A stretch of 64,000 nucleotides of DNA from Comamonas thiooxydans (GTDB taxonomy: Bacteria; Pseudomonadota; Gammaproteobacteria; Burkholderiales; Burkholderiaceae_C): the NCBI RefSeq assembly GCF_002157685.2, contig NZ_AP026738.1, positions 806,001 to 870,000 of the forward strand, in the 5' to 3' direction. This document shows positions 28,213-37,404 of the stretch, in pieces. How positions within the stretch are numbered: the stretch's first letter is position 1; each line of letters opens with the position of its first letter. Under the pieces are notes generated by a model that saw only the letters and a list, made by a program, of their open reading frames with translations, had not been told where the DNA came from and did not search any database. A program made the position numbers and the translations under genes.

Positions 28213-30435
28213 CTAAGCAGCAACAGACACGATCGGGGCGGCATCAAGGCGGCGCAAAAGTTGCGCCATGGTGACCTGCAGCTGTTGCTGCAGTCGCAGT
28301 GCTTCATCCAGCGTGGCCTGCGTCAACGCCCCCTGGTTCACCAGGAACAGGCCCAGGCTGTCATCGCTTTGCTCATGCCTGAGCAGCAAGGCATTCAGCA
28401 CGGCCGTGTCGATGCGGCCCAGGGCTTGCAGCACTTCGCCCAGCATCAGCTGCCGCGACACATAGAATTTCCACAGCTCTTTCGCCTGTTCGGCGGATAC
28501 GCGTTTGCGCTCCACGGCCCAGGTCAGCAGTTCGCGAGCCGGCTCCCCATGCTGTCTTGCATACAGACGCCGCAGCTCGACCGTGACTTCTCCCTTGGGG
28601 GCAATGAGGTAGCGCACAGGCCTCTCGAGCTTGCGCTCCAGGGCTGCATGCGAGACCGGGTCTATGACCGACTCGCTGGCCAGGATCAGCGCTTCTCCCT
28701 CCTCGCGCAGCGGCACCACGCTGTAATGCAGTGCCAGATGTGCCGGTAGCAGCGCCGCGATCTCGTCGGGGATCAGGTGCTCTCCCAGAAATTCCCATGG
28801 AACGCCAGCCTGCTGGGCAACTGCAGCGGCCAGTTGTGCGGTGCTGATCAGGTCCTTGTGCACCAGCGCACTGCCCAGGCGCAAGCCGGGAGTGGGGCGC
28901 ACCAGTGCTTCCTGCAACTGGCTCTCTGTCAGGGCACCTTGTGCGATCAGTATCTGTCCCAGGGGCTGTCGCAGTCTGGGTCCTTCTCCCAGCATGGGGA
29001 AGTCATGATCGGTCTTGGCCCATGCCATGCGCCGGATATCCTTGGCCTGCAGCGCCTGGGCGATTGCCCGCCAGTTGGCCAGAAAGTTCACCAGATTGCC
29101 CCATAGCAGGCGCGGAAGCGACATCAATCCCTGGACGATGCCGTAGTAGCTGGTGACGAAGAACATGCGCTGGGCAATGCGGTTGAGCATCAGCATGAAG
29201 TTCGCAGCCAGCAGTGCATACAGCCACCAGTCGCCCTGGAAGATGGAGAGAAACCGGTAGCTGTCCGGTACCAGGCGCTGGTAGATCCAGATGGCAATCA
29301 GCTGCATCGCCAGCAGCATGGCCAGAAAGCTGGCGAAATTGGTGAGAGCCCCTTTGCGGTCGCGCCAGAGAAAATAGTTCAGCACGCCGCTCTTGGTCCA
29401 GCGCAGGGTCTTGAAACCCTGGATCACGATGCCCGTGATCCATCGGGATTTCTGTCGCACCGCCGCATTCAGCGTATCGGGGAAGAACTCCCGCACGCAG
29501 ATGACGCTGGCTTCACGCGCGCTGCGCCCGTGTCGGCGTGGCTGGTCGGGATCGGCAGGCTGGTCCGCGTCATGCACGGGAAAGCGCACGAAGATCTCGC
29601 GCATGCCCAGCTGCTTGAGCCGGAAACCGATGTCGTAGTCCTCGGTCAGGCTCTGGGTATCGAAGGCCACGCCATCGCCCAGCTCCAGCAGCGCCGTGAT
29701 GGCGCGGCGGCTGAAGCAGGTGCCGACCCCGGCGCTGGGCACCTGGCCCACCATGGCCTCGCGCACGACGATGTCCTTGGCATGCAGTTCGGCAAACTCG
29801 TCCAGGTAATGCCCGCCGGTGAATTCGCGCAGCGGCCGCTCCAGGGGGTAGACCGGCAGCTGGATCAGATCCTTGCGATCCACGAGAAAATTGAACAGCC
29901 TCAGCTCCAGCCTGGACAGCACGTCTTCCGAGTCATGCAGGATGAAGCCCGCAAATTCGATGCCCGAGCGCTGCTCGAACTGGAAGATGGCATCGAGCAC
30001 ATTGTTGAGACAGTCGGCCTTGCTGGTCGGCCCGGGGCGTGCGCAGACCACGCTGTGCACATTCGGGAAATGGGCTCTTACCTGCTCCACATCGGCGTGG
30101 GTCTGGGGGTCGTTGGGGTAGGTGCCGATGAAGATGTGGTAGTTCTCATAGTCCAGCGTGGTTGCCGCCAGCTGCGCCATCTTGCCGATCACGCCATGCT
30201 CCTGCCAGGCGGGCACCATGATGGCCAGCGGCTTCTCGTCCACCCCGAGCAAGGCCTTGTGATTCATCTGCTCATGGCGCGAATACACGGTCAGTGCACG
30301 CCAAGCGCGCCGTCCCCAGTACATGAGGTCGATGAACAGATCGTCCAGTCCGCTGATGAAGATCACCACCGCAATGACGATGGCGATGCTCTTGAGAACA
30401 TAGAGGTATCCGGTGAACAGGTCAAGCCAGGACAT
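28213..30435 (-). CDS. nfrB: NfrB-like membrane glycosyltransferase with MshEN c-di-GMP modules
   Basis: A 740-residue inner-membrane family-2 glycosyltransferase. Transmembrane helices lie near residues 12-32, 365-390, 402-420 and 428-455. GT motifs are HDSED (167-171), TEDYD (264-268) and the Q-x-x-R-W element 'QKSRW' (328-332). The C-terminus has MshEN-type repeats, which bind cyclic di-GMP in this family: LG-x2-L...LTESQLQEAL at 491-511 and RLGSALVHKDLIS...AVAQQ at 519-542, with a second, more diverged pair at 663-684 and 693-716. It overlaps wecB by 14 nt. It probably polymerises an amino sugar in response to c-di-GMP. Confidence 0.9.
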   Translation of the reverse strand: MSWLDLFTGYLYVLKSIAIVIAVVIFISGLDDLFIDLMYWGRRAWRALTVYSRHEQMNHKALLGVDEKPLAIMVPAWQEHGVIGKMAQLAATTLDYENYHIFIGTYPNDPQTHADVEQVRAHFPNVHSVVCARPGPTSKADCLNNVLDAIFQFEQRSGIEFAGFILHDSEDVLSRLELRLFNFLVDRKDLIQLPVYPLERPLREFTGGHYLDEFAELHAKDIVVREAMVGQVPSAGVGTCFSRRAITALLELGDGVAFDTQSLTEDYDIGFRLKQLGMREIFVRFPVHDADQPADPDQPRRHGRSAREASVICVREFFPDTLNAAVRQKSRWITGIVIQGFKTLRWTKSGVLNYFLWRDRKGALTNFASFLAMLLAMQLIAIWIYQRLVPDSYRFLSIFQGDWWLYALLAANFMLMLNRIAQRMFFVTSYYGIVQGLMSLPRLLWGNLVNFLANWRAIAQALQAKDIRRMAWAKTDHDFPMLGEGPRLRQPLGQILIAQGALTESQLQEALVRPTPGLRLGSALVHKDLISTAQLAAAVAQQAGVPWEFLGEHLIPDEIAALLPAHLALHYSVVPLREEGEALILASESVIDPVSHAALERKLERPVRYLIAPKGEVTVELRRLYARQHGEPARELLTWAVERKRVSAEQAKELWKFYVSRQLMLGEVLQALGRIDTAVLNALLLRHEQSDDSLGLFLVNQGALTQATLDEALRLQQQLQVTMAQLLRRLDAAPIVSVAA

Positions 30436-31603
30436 GGCGCGTCCTTTCAGCGGCTTTCTGGGCCAGGCCTGCGTGATCAGGCCTCAGCATCTGGTGCAGT
30501 CTTTTCTCGGTGCGCTGTGCTGCAGTCCCGTCACCAAACGGGTTGCTGCTGGCCTGCATGCTCCGGTAGGCAGCATCGTCATGCATCAGGTGGCGCACGG
30601 ACTGAACGATCCTGCTTCTGTCGGCTCCGACCAAAGCGGCGCAGCCAGCTTCCAGTACCTCGGGACGCTCGGTCTCGTCGCGCAAGACCAGCACCGGCAC
30701 CTTGAAGGTTGGCGCCTCTTCCTGCAGTCCGCCGGAATCGGTCAGCACCAGCCAGGCATCGGCCAGGGCCTGCTGCATGGCCAGATAGTCCAGAGGCTCC
30801 GTCAGCTTGACATTGGGAAGTCCGCCCAGCAGGCGGTATACGGGCTCCTTGACCACCGGATTGAGGTGGACCGGGAACAGCACCGGCACCTGGGGGAACT
30901 CGCGCGCGATATCGGCAATCGCTTCGCACACATGGTCCACATCGGGGCCCCAGTTCTCACGCCTGTGCATGGTGACCAGAATATGGCCCCGGCCCTGCAT
31001 GCGGCGGTGGATGTGGTGATGCTGGCTGGCCCAGAGCTGGGCATCGACGACGGTGTTGCCGGTGAGCTCGATCTTTTCCTTGGCCACGTTTTCGCGCTCC
31101 AGCGCCTGCTGGGCCCTCGGGGTGGGGGCCAGATGCAGACTGGCAATGCGACCTATCATTTGCCGCAGGCCTTCCTCCGGAAAAGGTCGGTGCAGGTTGT
31201 AGGTGCGCAGGCCGGCTTCGACATGGACGACGGGAATCTTGAGATAGAAGCCGGCCAATGCACCCTGAAACGCGCTCTCTGTGTCGCCTTGAACGATCAC
31301 TGCCTCACAGCTCGTATTCGTCAGCACGGACTCCAGCTGAACCCGGCAGCCCGTGGCGAATTCCAGCAGTGAACTTCCTTGCCTTTGCAGCACATGATCG
31401 GGCTGGATATGAAAGCAATCCAGCATTTGCGCGGCCATGTCGCCATGCTGGCCGGTATGCAGCCAGATGGGGCGAGCCCAGTGCGTCTGCTGCAGGGCGT
31501 GATAGACAGGGGCCAGCTTGATGATTTCGGGCCTGGTCCCGGACACGATGAGCAACTGCGCGATGTCTGGCTTGGCGTGAAGAGCCTCGGAGTCCTGATT
31601 CAT
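30422..31603 (-). CDS. wecB: UDP-N-acetylglucosamine 2-epimerase (non-hydrolysing)
   Basis: Converts UDP-GlcNAc to UDP-ManNAc in the cytoplasm; 393 residues. Family motifs include SGTRPEIIK at 21-29, 'VQGDTESAF', 'HVEAGLRTYN', 'TMHRRENWG' with the catalytic His region, and 'TDSGGLQEEAP'. ATG 31603 is preceded by AAGGGAGA; an upstream TTG is less likely. WecB is required with NfrA and NfrB for N4 sensitivity in E. coli, and here the gene is physically coupled to nfrB, which strongly suggests that ManNAc is a building block. Confidence 0.92.
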   Translation of the reverse strand: MNQDSEALHAKPDIAQLLIVSGTRPEIIKLAPVYHALQQTHWARPIWLHTGQHGDMAAQMLDCFHIQPDHVLQRQGSSLLEFATGCRVQLESVLTNTSCEAVIVQGDTESAFQGALAGFYLKIPVVHVEAGLRTYNLHRPFPEEGLRQMIGRIASLHLAPTPRAQQALERENVAKEKIELTGNTVVDAQLWASQHHHIHRRMQGRGHILVTMHRRENWGPDVDHVCEAIADIAREFPQVPVLFPVHLNPVVKEPVYRLLGGLPNVKLTEPLDYLAMQQALADAWLVLTDSGGLQEEAPTFKVPVLVLRDETERPEVLEAGCAALVGADRSRIVQSVRHLMHDDAAYRSMQASSNPFGDGTAAQRTEKRLHQMLRPDHAGLAQKAAERTRHVLA

Positions 31604-31763
31604 TGCGTTCTCCCTTTGAGTCAATTGGTATCAGACGTTCTTCATTCGTACCTGCTCAAAATCATCTTTCACGCTCTGCTTCGGGTATGTCAGCCAGCTC
31701 CTCGTGCTGGTCGCCATTGGTGCCGGCTTATCTGCTGCATGAGCGGCGCAGCCGCATCGGCGG

Positions 31764-33104
31764 CTAACCGTCTCTGGCTGCCGTGACCAGTCTCTCGGCA
31801 CAGCGGCTGGCCTGATCGCCATCCTGCGCTTCCACCATCACATGCAGCAGCGGCTCCGTGCCACTGTGACGCACCAGCACACGCCCGGTAGAACCCAGTT
31901 CGGCCTCGACCTGCGCCTGCACTCGTGCCAGCAAGGCATTGCTGCGCCAATCCCGGTCTGGCGACCAGTGCACATTGAGCAATGCCTGAGGGTAGAGCTG
32001 CACCGGCAGCAGCCATTGCGATAACGTGCGGCCGGTGCGCACGCAGGCCTGCAATATCTGCAGCGCATTCACCAGACCGTCGCCCGTGCTGTGCCGGTCC
32101 AGTATCAGCAGATGGCCTGACCCCTCGCCGCCGAAGGTCCAGCCCCTGCGGCTGAGCTCCTCAAGCACGTAACGGTCGCCGACCTTGGTGCGCATGAAGT
32201 CCACATCCAGCACCCCGAATGCCCGCTCCACCGCCATATTTGTCATCAGCGTGCCGACGGCACCCGCAATGCTCTCGTCATGCTCCAGGCGGTCGGCGAC
32301 GATCAGGTACAGCAGTTCGTCCCCGTTATAGAGCCGGCCGGCGGCATCGACGACCAGCAGGCGATCCGCATCGCCATCCAGGGCGATGCCGAAATCCGCA
32401 CCGCAGCCGGAAACAGTGGTGGCCAGGAGCTCAGGGTGTGCGGCTCCGGCCCCCTGGTTGATGTTCATGCCATCGGGAGCGCAGCCTATGGCCACCACTT
32501 CGGCCCCGAGTTCATGCAAGACCATGGGCGCTATCTGATAGGCCGCACCATGGCCGGCATCGACCACGATCTTCAGTCCCCGCAAGGTGAACGCATGGTC
32601 GCAAGTGCTCTTGCAAAACTCTATATAGCGGCCGGCGGCGTCATCCAGGAGCTGGGTTTTTCCGAGTGCGATTGCCGGGACCCAATGCGGCTCATCCAGC
32701 AGCATCTGCTCGACGGCTACCTCCCAGACGTAGGGTAGTTTGGTGCCTTTGGCACTGAAGAATTTGATGCCGTTGTCCTCGAAGGTGTTGTGGCTGGCGC
32801 TGATGACCACTCCCAGACTGGCCCGCAAGGCCCGCGTGAGATAGGCCACTCCCGGTGTTGGCAGCGTCCCAAGCAGCACCACATCCACGCCAGACGAATT
32901 GAAGCCCGACACCAAGGCGCTTTCGAGCATGTGACCCGAGATACGCGTGTCCTTGCCAATCAGCACCGTCGGGCGCTCTTCGTTGCGATGAAGCATTCGT
33001 CCGACGACATGGGCGAGATGCAGAGCGAAGTCCGGCGTGATGGGGAAATACCCAGCCCGCCCACGGATTCCGTCGGTACCGAAATATTGGCGTCTCATAT
33101 CCAT
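31764..33104 (-). CDS. Phosphoglucosamine mutase-like protein (GlmM paralogue)
   Basis: A 446-residue member of the phosphohexomutase family most like GlmM (glucosamine 6-phosphate to glucosamine 1-phosphate). Motifs in order: FGTDGIRG (8-15), the phosphoserine loop ISASHN (101-106, S104 the likely phosphoserine, followed by T instead of the usual P), the metal loop DGDADR, the sugar loop GEGSGH, and the phosphate loop RHSGTEP. The following residues read LLHVM where canonical GlmM has an Arg before V-M. ATG 33104 has an AGGTGA site; GTG 33113 is also possible. It is the first gene of the polysaccharide operon, probably a second copy feeding precursor. Confidence 0.88.
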   Translation of the reverse strand: MDMRRQYFGTDGIRGRAGYFPITPDFALHLAHVVGRMLHRNEERPTVLIGKDTRISGHMLESALVSGFNSSGVDVVLLGTLPTPGVAYLTRALRASLGVVISASHNTFEDNGIKFFSAKGTKLPYVWEVAVEQMLLDEPHWVPAIALGKTQLLDDAAGRYIEFCKSTCDHAFTLRGLKIVVDAGHGAAYQIAPMVLHELGAEVVAIGCAPDGMNINQGAGAAHPELLATTVSGCGADFGIALDGDADRLLVVDAAGRLYNGDELLYLIVADRLEHDESIAGAVGTLMTNMAVERAFGVLDVDFMRTKVGDRYVLEELSRRGWTFGGEGSGHLLILDRHSTGDGLVNALQILQACVRTGRTLSQWLLPVQLYPQALLNVHWSPDRDWRSNALLARVQAQVEAELGSTGRVLVRHSGTEPLLHVMVEAQDGDQASRCAERLVTAARDG

Positions 33105-33881
33105 GATGATCACCTGTGCCTGAATGCATTCATCGAACGGGATGGGTTTCCGGGTCCGGTCAATTATTTATGACGACAACACTGTCGAAATATTAAAAAC
33201 TATTGATTTATTTTTTTCATAGTTTCACTAGCAAAAACAATCCGAACAAGAATGCAGCGTAAAAAGAAACATCTTTTTACGCCATGAATATCTGGATGCT
33301 GAATTGGGGTTTTATACACAATATTTAAGGTATTTCCCTTCCCGGTCGGGACTGCATTGCTGTCAACCCTAGCGTCAGGCGGCTTGCCGAAGTCCAACCC
33401 GCAATAGCTCTGCTTGTCACGCAGTCAGATGCCGCTCTAGGCAGGGCAGCTTCTCTCAGGCTTGTAGGCTTCTCATTGAGAATATCGGTGCCTTTGTTTC
33501 CGGATCGCTTGTGGCATGCCTAGTCAGGAGTGGGCGATGGTTCTATGTGCACCAGTTAATCGCAGCCGGAATATCGATGCAGGAAAGAGGTTGCGGCGGA
33601 AAACAATAAATCGTGAGGCCGGCTCTGCGTTTACTGTTATTCAATTGGGAGCACAGGGATTTTGTGCCGCTTTATGGATTGGGGCTGCTGCTGAGTTGAA
33701 TCGTTTCAAATCGAGCAGGTTTGACTCGCGATGCGGTGGCTGCGGCCGGGCTGCGTGCCGCCGAAGCCAGGTGGCAATGCCATGGCAGCGGCAGGGGGGG
33801 CGCCGTCGGCAGATGCCCTAGGCAGCGGCGAGGCCGTGGTATCTTTGGACTCCTTGTTCCTAGATATTCCGAGACTGGTCC
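33105..33881. promoter_or_regulatory. 777-nt non-coding, AT-rich leader between the polysaccharide operon and hisF
   Basis: The stretch 33165-33330 is strikingly AT-rich for this genome and contains long A and T runs plus a CGACA/TGTCG dyad at 33174-33187. It lies directly upstream of the glmM paralogue on the minus strand and is the expected promoter/regulator region for the cluster. The part from 33340 to 33881 should contain the hisF promoter. An open frame at 33516-33821 has no recognisable features and I do not call it. Confidence 0.5.
33257..33282. promoter_or_regulatory. 10-bp perfect inverted repeat in the AT-rich leader
   Basis: GCGTAAAAAG (33257-33266) and CTTTTTACGC (33273-33282) flank a 6-nt spacer, 153 nt upstream of the glmM-like start. 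It may be an operator or a leader hairpin. It lacks the long T-tract expected of a terminator. Confidence 0.45.
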
Positions 33882-34682
33882 ATGCTTGCCAAACGCATCA
33901 TTCCCTGCCTTGACGTGACCGGCGGCCGCGTGGTCAAGGGCGTCAATTTTCTGGAGCTGCGCGATGCGGGCGACCCGGTGGAGATTGCCGCACGCTACAA
34001 CGCCCAGGGTGCAGACGAGCTGACTTTTCTGGACATCACGGCCACCAGCGATGGCCGTGACCTGATTTTGCCCATCATCGAGGCCGTGGCTTCGCAGGTC
34101 TTCATTCCGCTGACCGTGGGCGGTGGCGTGCGCAGCGTGGAAGATGTTCGCCGCCTGCTCAATGCCGGAGCCGACAAGACCAGCTTCAACTCCGCCGCCA
34201 TTGCCAACCCGGACACCATCAATGCCTGCAGCGACAAGTACGGCGCGCAATGTATCGTGGTGGCCATCGACGCCAAGCGCCGCACTCCCGAGGACGAGCA
34301 GCGCATCGGCCCCGGCGGCACGCCCATGGGGCCGGGCTGGGATGTGTACAGCCACGGCGGCCGCAAGAATGTGGGGCTGGATGTGGTGCGCTGGGCCGAA
34401 GAGATGGCCAGGCGCGGTGCCGGCGAGATCCTGCTGACCAGCATGGACAAGGACGGCACCAAGAGCGGCTTCGATCTGAAGCTCACGCGTGCCGTGGCCG
34501 ATGCCGTGGCCGTGCCCGTGATCGCATCGGGCGGTGTCGGCAATCTCGAAGACCTGGCCGATGGAGTGACCATTGGCGGCGCCGATGCCGTGCTGGCTGC
34601 CAGCATCTTCCACTATGGCGAGTACACCGTGCAGCAGGCCAAGGAATGCATGCGCGCGCGCGGCATTCCCGTGCGTCTCTAA
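33882..34682 (+). CDS. hisF: Imidazole glycerol phosphate synthase, cyclase subunit
   Basis: Cyclase subunit of IGP synthase, a (beta/alpha)8 barrel of 266 residues that uses ammonia from HisH to form IGP and AICAR. The N-terminus '[19 protein letters not shown]' carries the catalytic Asp11, and '[15 protein letters not shown]' carries the second Asp. It opens the third his block (hisF-hisI-hisE), which is separated from hisA by the 11-kb minus-strand cluster and so needs its own promoter. Confidence 0.97.
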   Translation: MLAKRIIPCLDVTGGRVVKGVNFLELRDAGDPVEIAARYNAQGADELTFLDITATSDGRDLILPIIEAVASQVFIPLTVGGGVRSVEDVRRLLNAGADKTSFNSAAIANPDTINACSDKYGAQCIVVAIDAKRRTPEDEQRIGPGGTPMGPGWDVYSHGGRKNVGLDVVRWAEEMARRGAGEILLTSMDKDGTKSGFDLKLTRAVADAVAVPVIASGGVGNLEDLADGVTIGGADAVLAASIFHYGEYTVQQAKECMRARGIPVRL

Positions 34683-34789
34683 AGTTTTTTGAGAGCTGCT
34701 TGCGCAGGCTACAAGCGGCTTTCCATATGTTTTATGGTTGATGTTGGCTGCTGGCCTGCGCTGGAAGCTATACAAAACAAAGGTCTGCA

Positions 34790-35179
34790 ATGAGCTGGCT
34801 CGATCAAGTCAAATGGGATGCGCAGGGTCTGGTGCCCGTGATTGCGCAGGAGCAAAGCAGCGGCGACGTGGTCATGTTCGCCTGGATGAACCGCGAGGCA
34901 CTGGAAAAGACCGCCGAGCTGGGGCGTGCCGTCTACTTCAGCCGCTCGCGCAACAAGCTGTGGTTCAAGGGCGAGGAGTCCGGCCATGTGCAGACCGTGC
35001 ACGAGATACGCATCGACTGCGACAACGACGTGGTTTTGCTCAAGATCACGCAAGAGGGGCATGATCCCGGTATTGCCTGCCATACCGGCCGCCACTCCTG
35101 CTTCTACAGCGTTTTCAAGGACGGACAGTGGCTTGCTGTCGATCCGGTCTTGAAAGATCCTGCTTCCATCTATAAATAA
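34790..35179 (+). CDS. hisI: Phosphoribosyl-AMP cyclohydrolase
   Basis: Third enzyme of histidine synthesis, opening the adenine ring of phosphoribosyl-AMP. It is a stand-alone 129-residue cyclohydrolase (not fused to HisE as in E. coli). Metal ligands are visible: C77, D78 and D80 in 'DCDND', and C97 and C104 in 'ACHTGRHSC'. It follows hisF by 107 nt, a gap holding a degenerate copy of a dispersed repeat, and precedes hisE by 4 nt. Confidence 0.97.
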   Translation: MSWLDQVKWDAQGLVPVIAQEQSSGDVVMFAWMNREALEKTAELGRAVYFSRSRNKLWFKGEESGHVQTVHEIRIDCDNDVVLLKITQEGHDPGIACHTGRHSCFYSVFKDGQWLAVDPVLKDPASIYK

Positions 35180-35183
35180 AGTC

Positions 35184-35582
35184 ATGCCTGAACAAAACAC
35201 CGCGTCGGTCGAGGGCGCACTGGCCCGTCTGGCCGCCGTGATCGAAAGCCGCAAGGTCGCCAATGGTGGCGACCCCGAGAAAAGCTATGTCGCGCGCCTG
35301 CTGCACAAGGGGCCTGACGCCTTTCTGAAGAAGATCGGCGAAGAGGCCACCGAAGTCGTCATGGCTGCCAAGGATGTCGATCATGGTGCGGACAAGGGCA
35401 AGATCCTCTATGAAGTGGCGGATCTGTGGTTTCACTCCATGATTGCGCTGTCGCACTACGGACTGACACCCGCAGAGGTGGTAGCCGAGCTGGAGCGCCG
35501 CGAGGGCACCAGCGGTCTGGAGGAAAAAGCCCTGCGCAAGGCCCAGGAACGCGCTGCTCAGGAAGGGGCGGCCAAGCAATAA
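35184..35582 (+). CDS. hisE: Phosphoribosyl-ATP pyrophosphohydrolase
   Basis: Second enzyme of histidine synthesis, hydrolysing phosphoribosyl-ATP to phosphoribosyl-AMP and pyrophosphate. It has 132 residues; the all-alpha MazG-like fold is supported by '[15 protein letters not shown]' with the metal-binding glutamates, and '[11 protein letters not shown]'. The C-terminus is an extended charged helix. It starts 4 nt after hisI and is followed by a DUF4870 gene after 11 nt. Confidence 0.96.
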   Translation: MPEQNTASVEGALARLAAVIESRKVANGGDPEKSYVARLLHKGPDAFLKKIGEEATEVVMAAKDVDHGADKGKILYEVADLWFHSMIALSHYGLTPAEVVAELERREGTSGLEEKALRKAQERAAQEGAAKQ

Positions 35583-35593
35583 GGAGGAAGCGC

Positions 35594-35992
35594 ATGAATG
35601 ACGATCGCGACATCATCGATGTCAACAGCAGCAGCTCTACCGAGGTCGAGGGCCTGAAGGCCTGGGGCTGGGTCAGCTATCTGCTGCACTTGGTCGTGGC
35701 CGTGGCAGCCGTGCTGCCGGGCGCTCAGGTCAGTGTGCTGCTGTTGCTGATTGCCGTTGTCATCGATCTGGTCAAGCGCGATGATGCGCGCGGCACCTGG
35801 CAGGAGAGCCATTTTTCCTGGCGGCTGCGCAGCGTGCTCTGGGCCATCGTGCTCTATGCGGTGACTTTCCCGTTCTTCCTGCTGGGCCTCCTGATCTTCA
35901 ACCCTGCCTGGGTGCTGATCTCCATCTGGTTCCTCTACCGCATCGTCAGCGGCATGATCGCCATGAACAAGAATCGCGCGATCCAGTCCTGA
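35594..35992 (+). CDS. DUF4870 family membrane protein
   Basis: A 132-residue membrane protein with about three hydrophobic segments ('WVSYLLHLVVAVAAVLPG', 'LWAIVLYAVTFPFFLLGLL', 'WVLISIWFLYRIVSG'), fitting the DUF4870/Tic20-like small membrane protein family of unknown function. A strong AAGGAGGA site precedes ATG 35594. It is the last gene of the hisF-I-E unit and is followed by a terminator 21 nt after the stop. Confidence 0.8.
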   Translation: MNDDRDIIDVNSSSSTEVEGLKAWGWVSYLLHLVVAVAAVLPGAQVSVLLLLIAVVIDLVKRDDARGTWQESHFSWRLRSVLWAIVLYAVTFPFFLLGLLIFNPAWVLISIWFLYRIVSGMIAMNKNRAIQS

Positions 35993-36012
35993 GCTGCACT
36001 TGCCAGACACCC

Positions 36013-36048
36013 AAGCCCCCGCTTTACAGCCGGGGCTTTTTTGTTTTT
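36013..36048 (+). terminator. Rho-independent terminator after the hisF-I-E-DUF4870 unit
   Basis: AAGCCCC and GGGGCTT arms with an inner GCT/AGC pair and a single C-C mismatch, followed by TTTTTTGTTTTT. Confidence 0.85.
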
Positions 36049-36262
36049 GCAAGCGGTTGTGCTGCGCTGCAACAGATTCGGGGTGGCAGGCTGACACGAG
36101 TGCAGGGCCTGTGCAATGCTTGCTGTGCTGGATAAGCTCCACGACTTGCGCAGATTCGGATCGGGCATGGTGTTTTGTCCATGGATATGCCCGCTGTGCA
36201 TTCTTTGTTGGCGTAAGTCCCAAGTCCCTTACTTGGTTCATCAACCCTCACAGGATCGTGCC

Positions 36263-37306
36263 ATGGCTGCAGAGACTTCCCACACCCTCAACCTTGCCCT
36301 GCAGGGCGGGGGATCGCATGGTGCGCTGACCTGGGGCGTGCTGGATGCATTGCTGGACGATGACGGACTGATCTTCGAAGGCATCAGCGGCACCAGCGCC
36401 GGTGCCATGAACGCCGTGGCGCTGGCCCATGGCTTCGCGCAGGCGGCCGCGCAGGAAAAGAAAGTGGACGATGCCCGCTACCTTGGGCGGCAACTGGCGC
36501 GCCAGTCTCTGCGCGAGTTGTGGGAGGGCGTGGGCACCATGGGCAGCGTGGGCAAGATGTTCTGGGCCGCACCGTTGCCGGGCAGCAAGCAGTTCATGGG
36601 CGTGCTCAACCAGTTTCTGTCGCCCTATCAGACCAATCCGCTCAATATCAACCCGCTGCGGCAGCTGCTCACCCGGGTGGTGGACTTCGAGACGCTGGCA
36701 CATCCTGAGCATCCCAGCGTGGTGCCCAAGCTCTTCATCTGCGCCACCAATGTGCGCACGGGTGCCGGCAAGATCTTCAAGGGCGAGCAGGTGACGGCAG
36801 ACGCCATCATGGCGTCGGCCTGCCTGCCGCAGCTGTTCAAGGCTGTGGAGATTGACGGGGAGTGCTACTGGGACGGTGGGTTCTCGGGCAATCCGGCCCT
36901 GTATCCGCTGATCTACGAGACCCGGAGCAGGGATATCCTGCTGGTGCAGATCAATCCCAAGGAGTCCGATGTCTCGCCCGACACGGCCCGCGAGATCATG
37001 GACCGCATGAACGAAATCACCTTCAACGCCAGCTTGCTGGCCGAGCTGCGGGCCATCGAGTTCGTGGTCAAGCTGCTGGAGCAAAAGCGCCTGGATCCCG
37101 AGCGCTACAAGCATGTGCTGATGCACCGCATCGATGGCGGCTCGGTGCTCAAGCCCTTTGGCGCCTCGAGCAAGGTGCGCGCAGACATGGGCATGGTGCG
37201 CAAGCTGTTCGAGCTGGGACGCGAGCGCGGCCAGCAATGGCTGCAGCTCAACCGCGAGCACCTTGGCGTCAAGCAGACGCTGCGATTCAACGAGAATAAG
37301 GGGTAG
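36263..37306 (+). CDS. Patatin-like phospholipase family protein
   Basis: A 347-residue patatin-fold lipid acyl hydrolase. The oxyanion glycine stretch GGGSHG (15-20), nucleophile elbow GTSAG with S45, and catalytic Asp in the D-G-G motif (D204) are all present, so it is predicted active. The start is ATG 36263, where the domain begins; upstream in-frame sequence is Cys-rich and not coding-like. It is a separate unit between the DUF4870 terminator and the HIT gene. No signal peptide, so it probably acts in the cytoplasm. The substrate is unknown. Confidence 0.88.
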   Translation: MAAETSHTLNLALQGGGSHGALTWGVLDALLDDDGLIFEGISGTSAGAMNAVALAHGFAQAAAQEKKVDDARYLGRQLARQSLRELWEGVGTMGSVGKMFWAAPLPGSKQFMGVLNQFLSPYQTNPLNINPLRQLLTRVVDFETLAHPEHPSVVPKLFICATNVRTGAGKIFKGEQVTADAIMASACLPQLFKAVEIDGECYWDGGFSGNPALYPLIYETRSRDILLVQINPKESDVSPDTAREIMDRMNEITFNASLLAELRAIEFVVKLLEQKRLDPERYKHVLMHRIDGGSVLKPFGASSKVRADMGMVRKLFELGRERGQQWLQLNREHLGVKQTLRFNENKG

Positions 37307-37404
37307 CCTCCGCAAGGGGCGACGCCATTGCCTGCTTTCCGGCTTCCCGGGTCATGGGCAGGGCAGGGCGCCCGGAGTACCGAACCGTAGAGATACAAGA
37401 GACC

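Noticed and set aside
33516..33821. Open frame of 101 codons upstream of hisF
   Set aside because: Arg/Cys-rich translation with no recognisable features and no ribosome site; probably chance in the GC-rich end of the gap.
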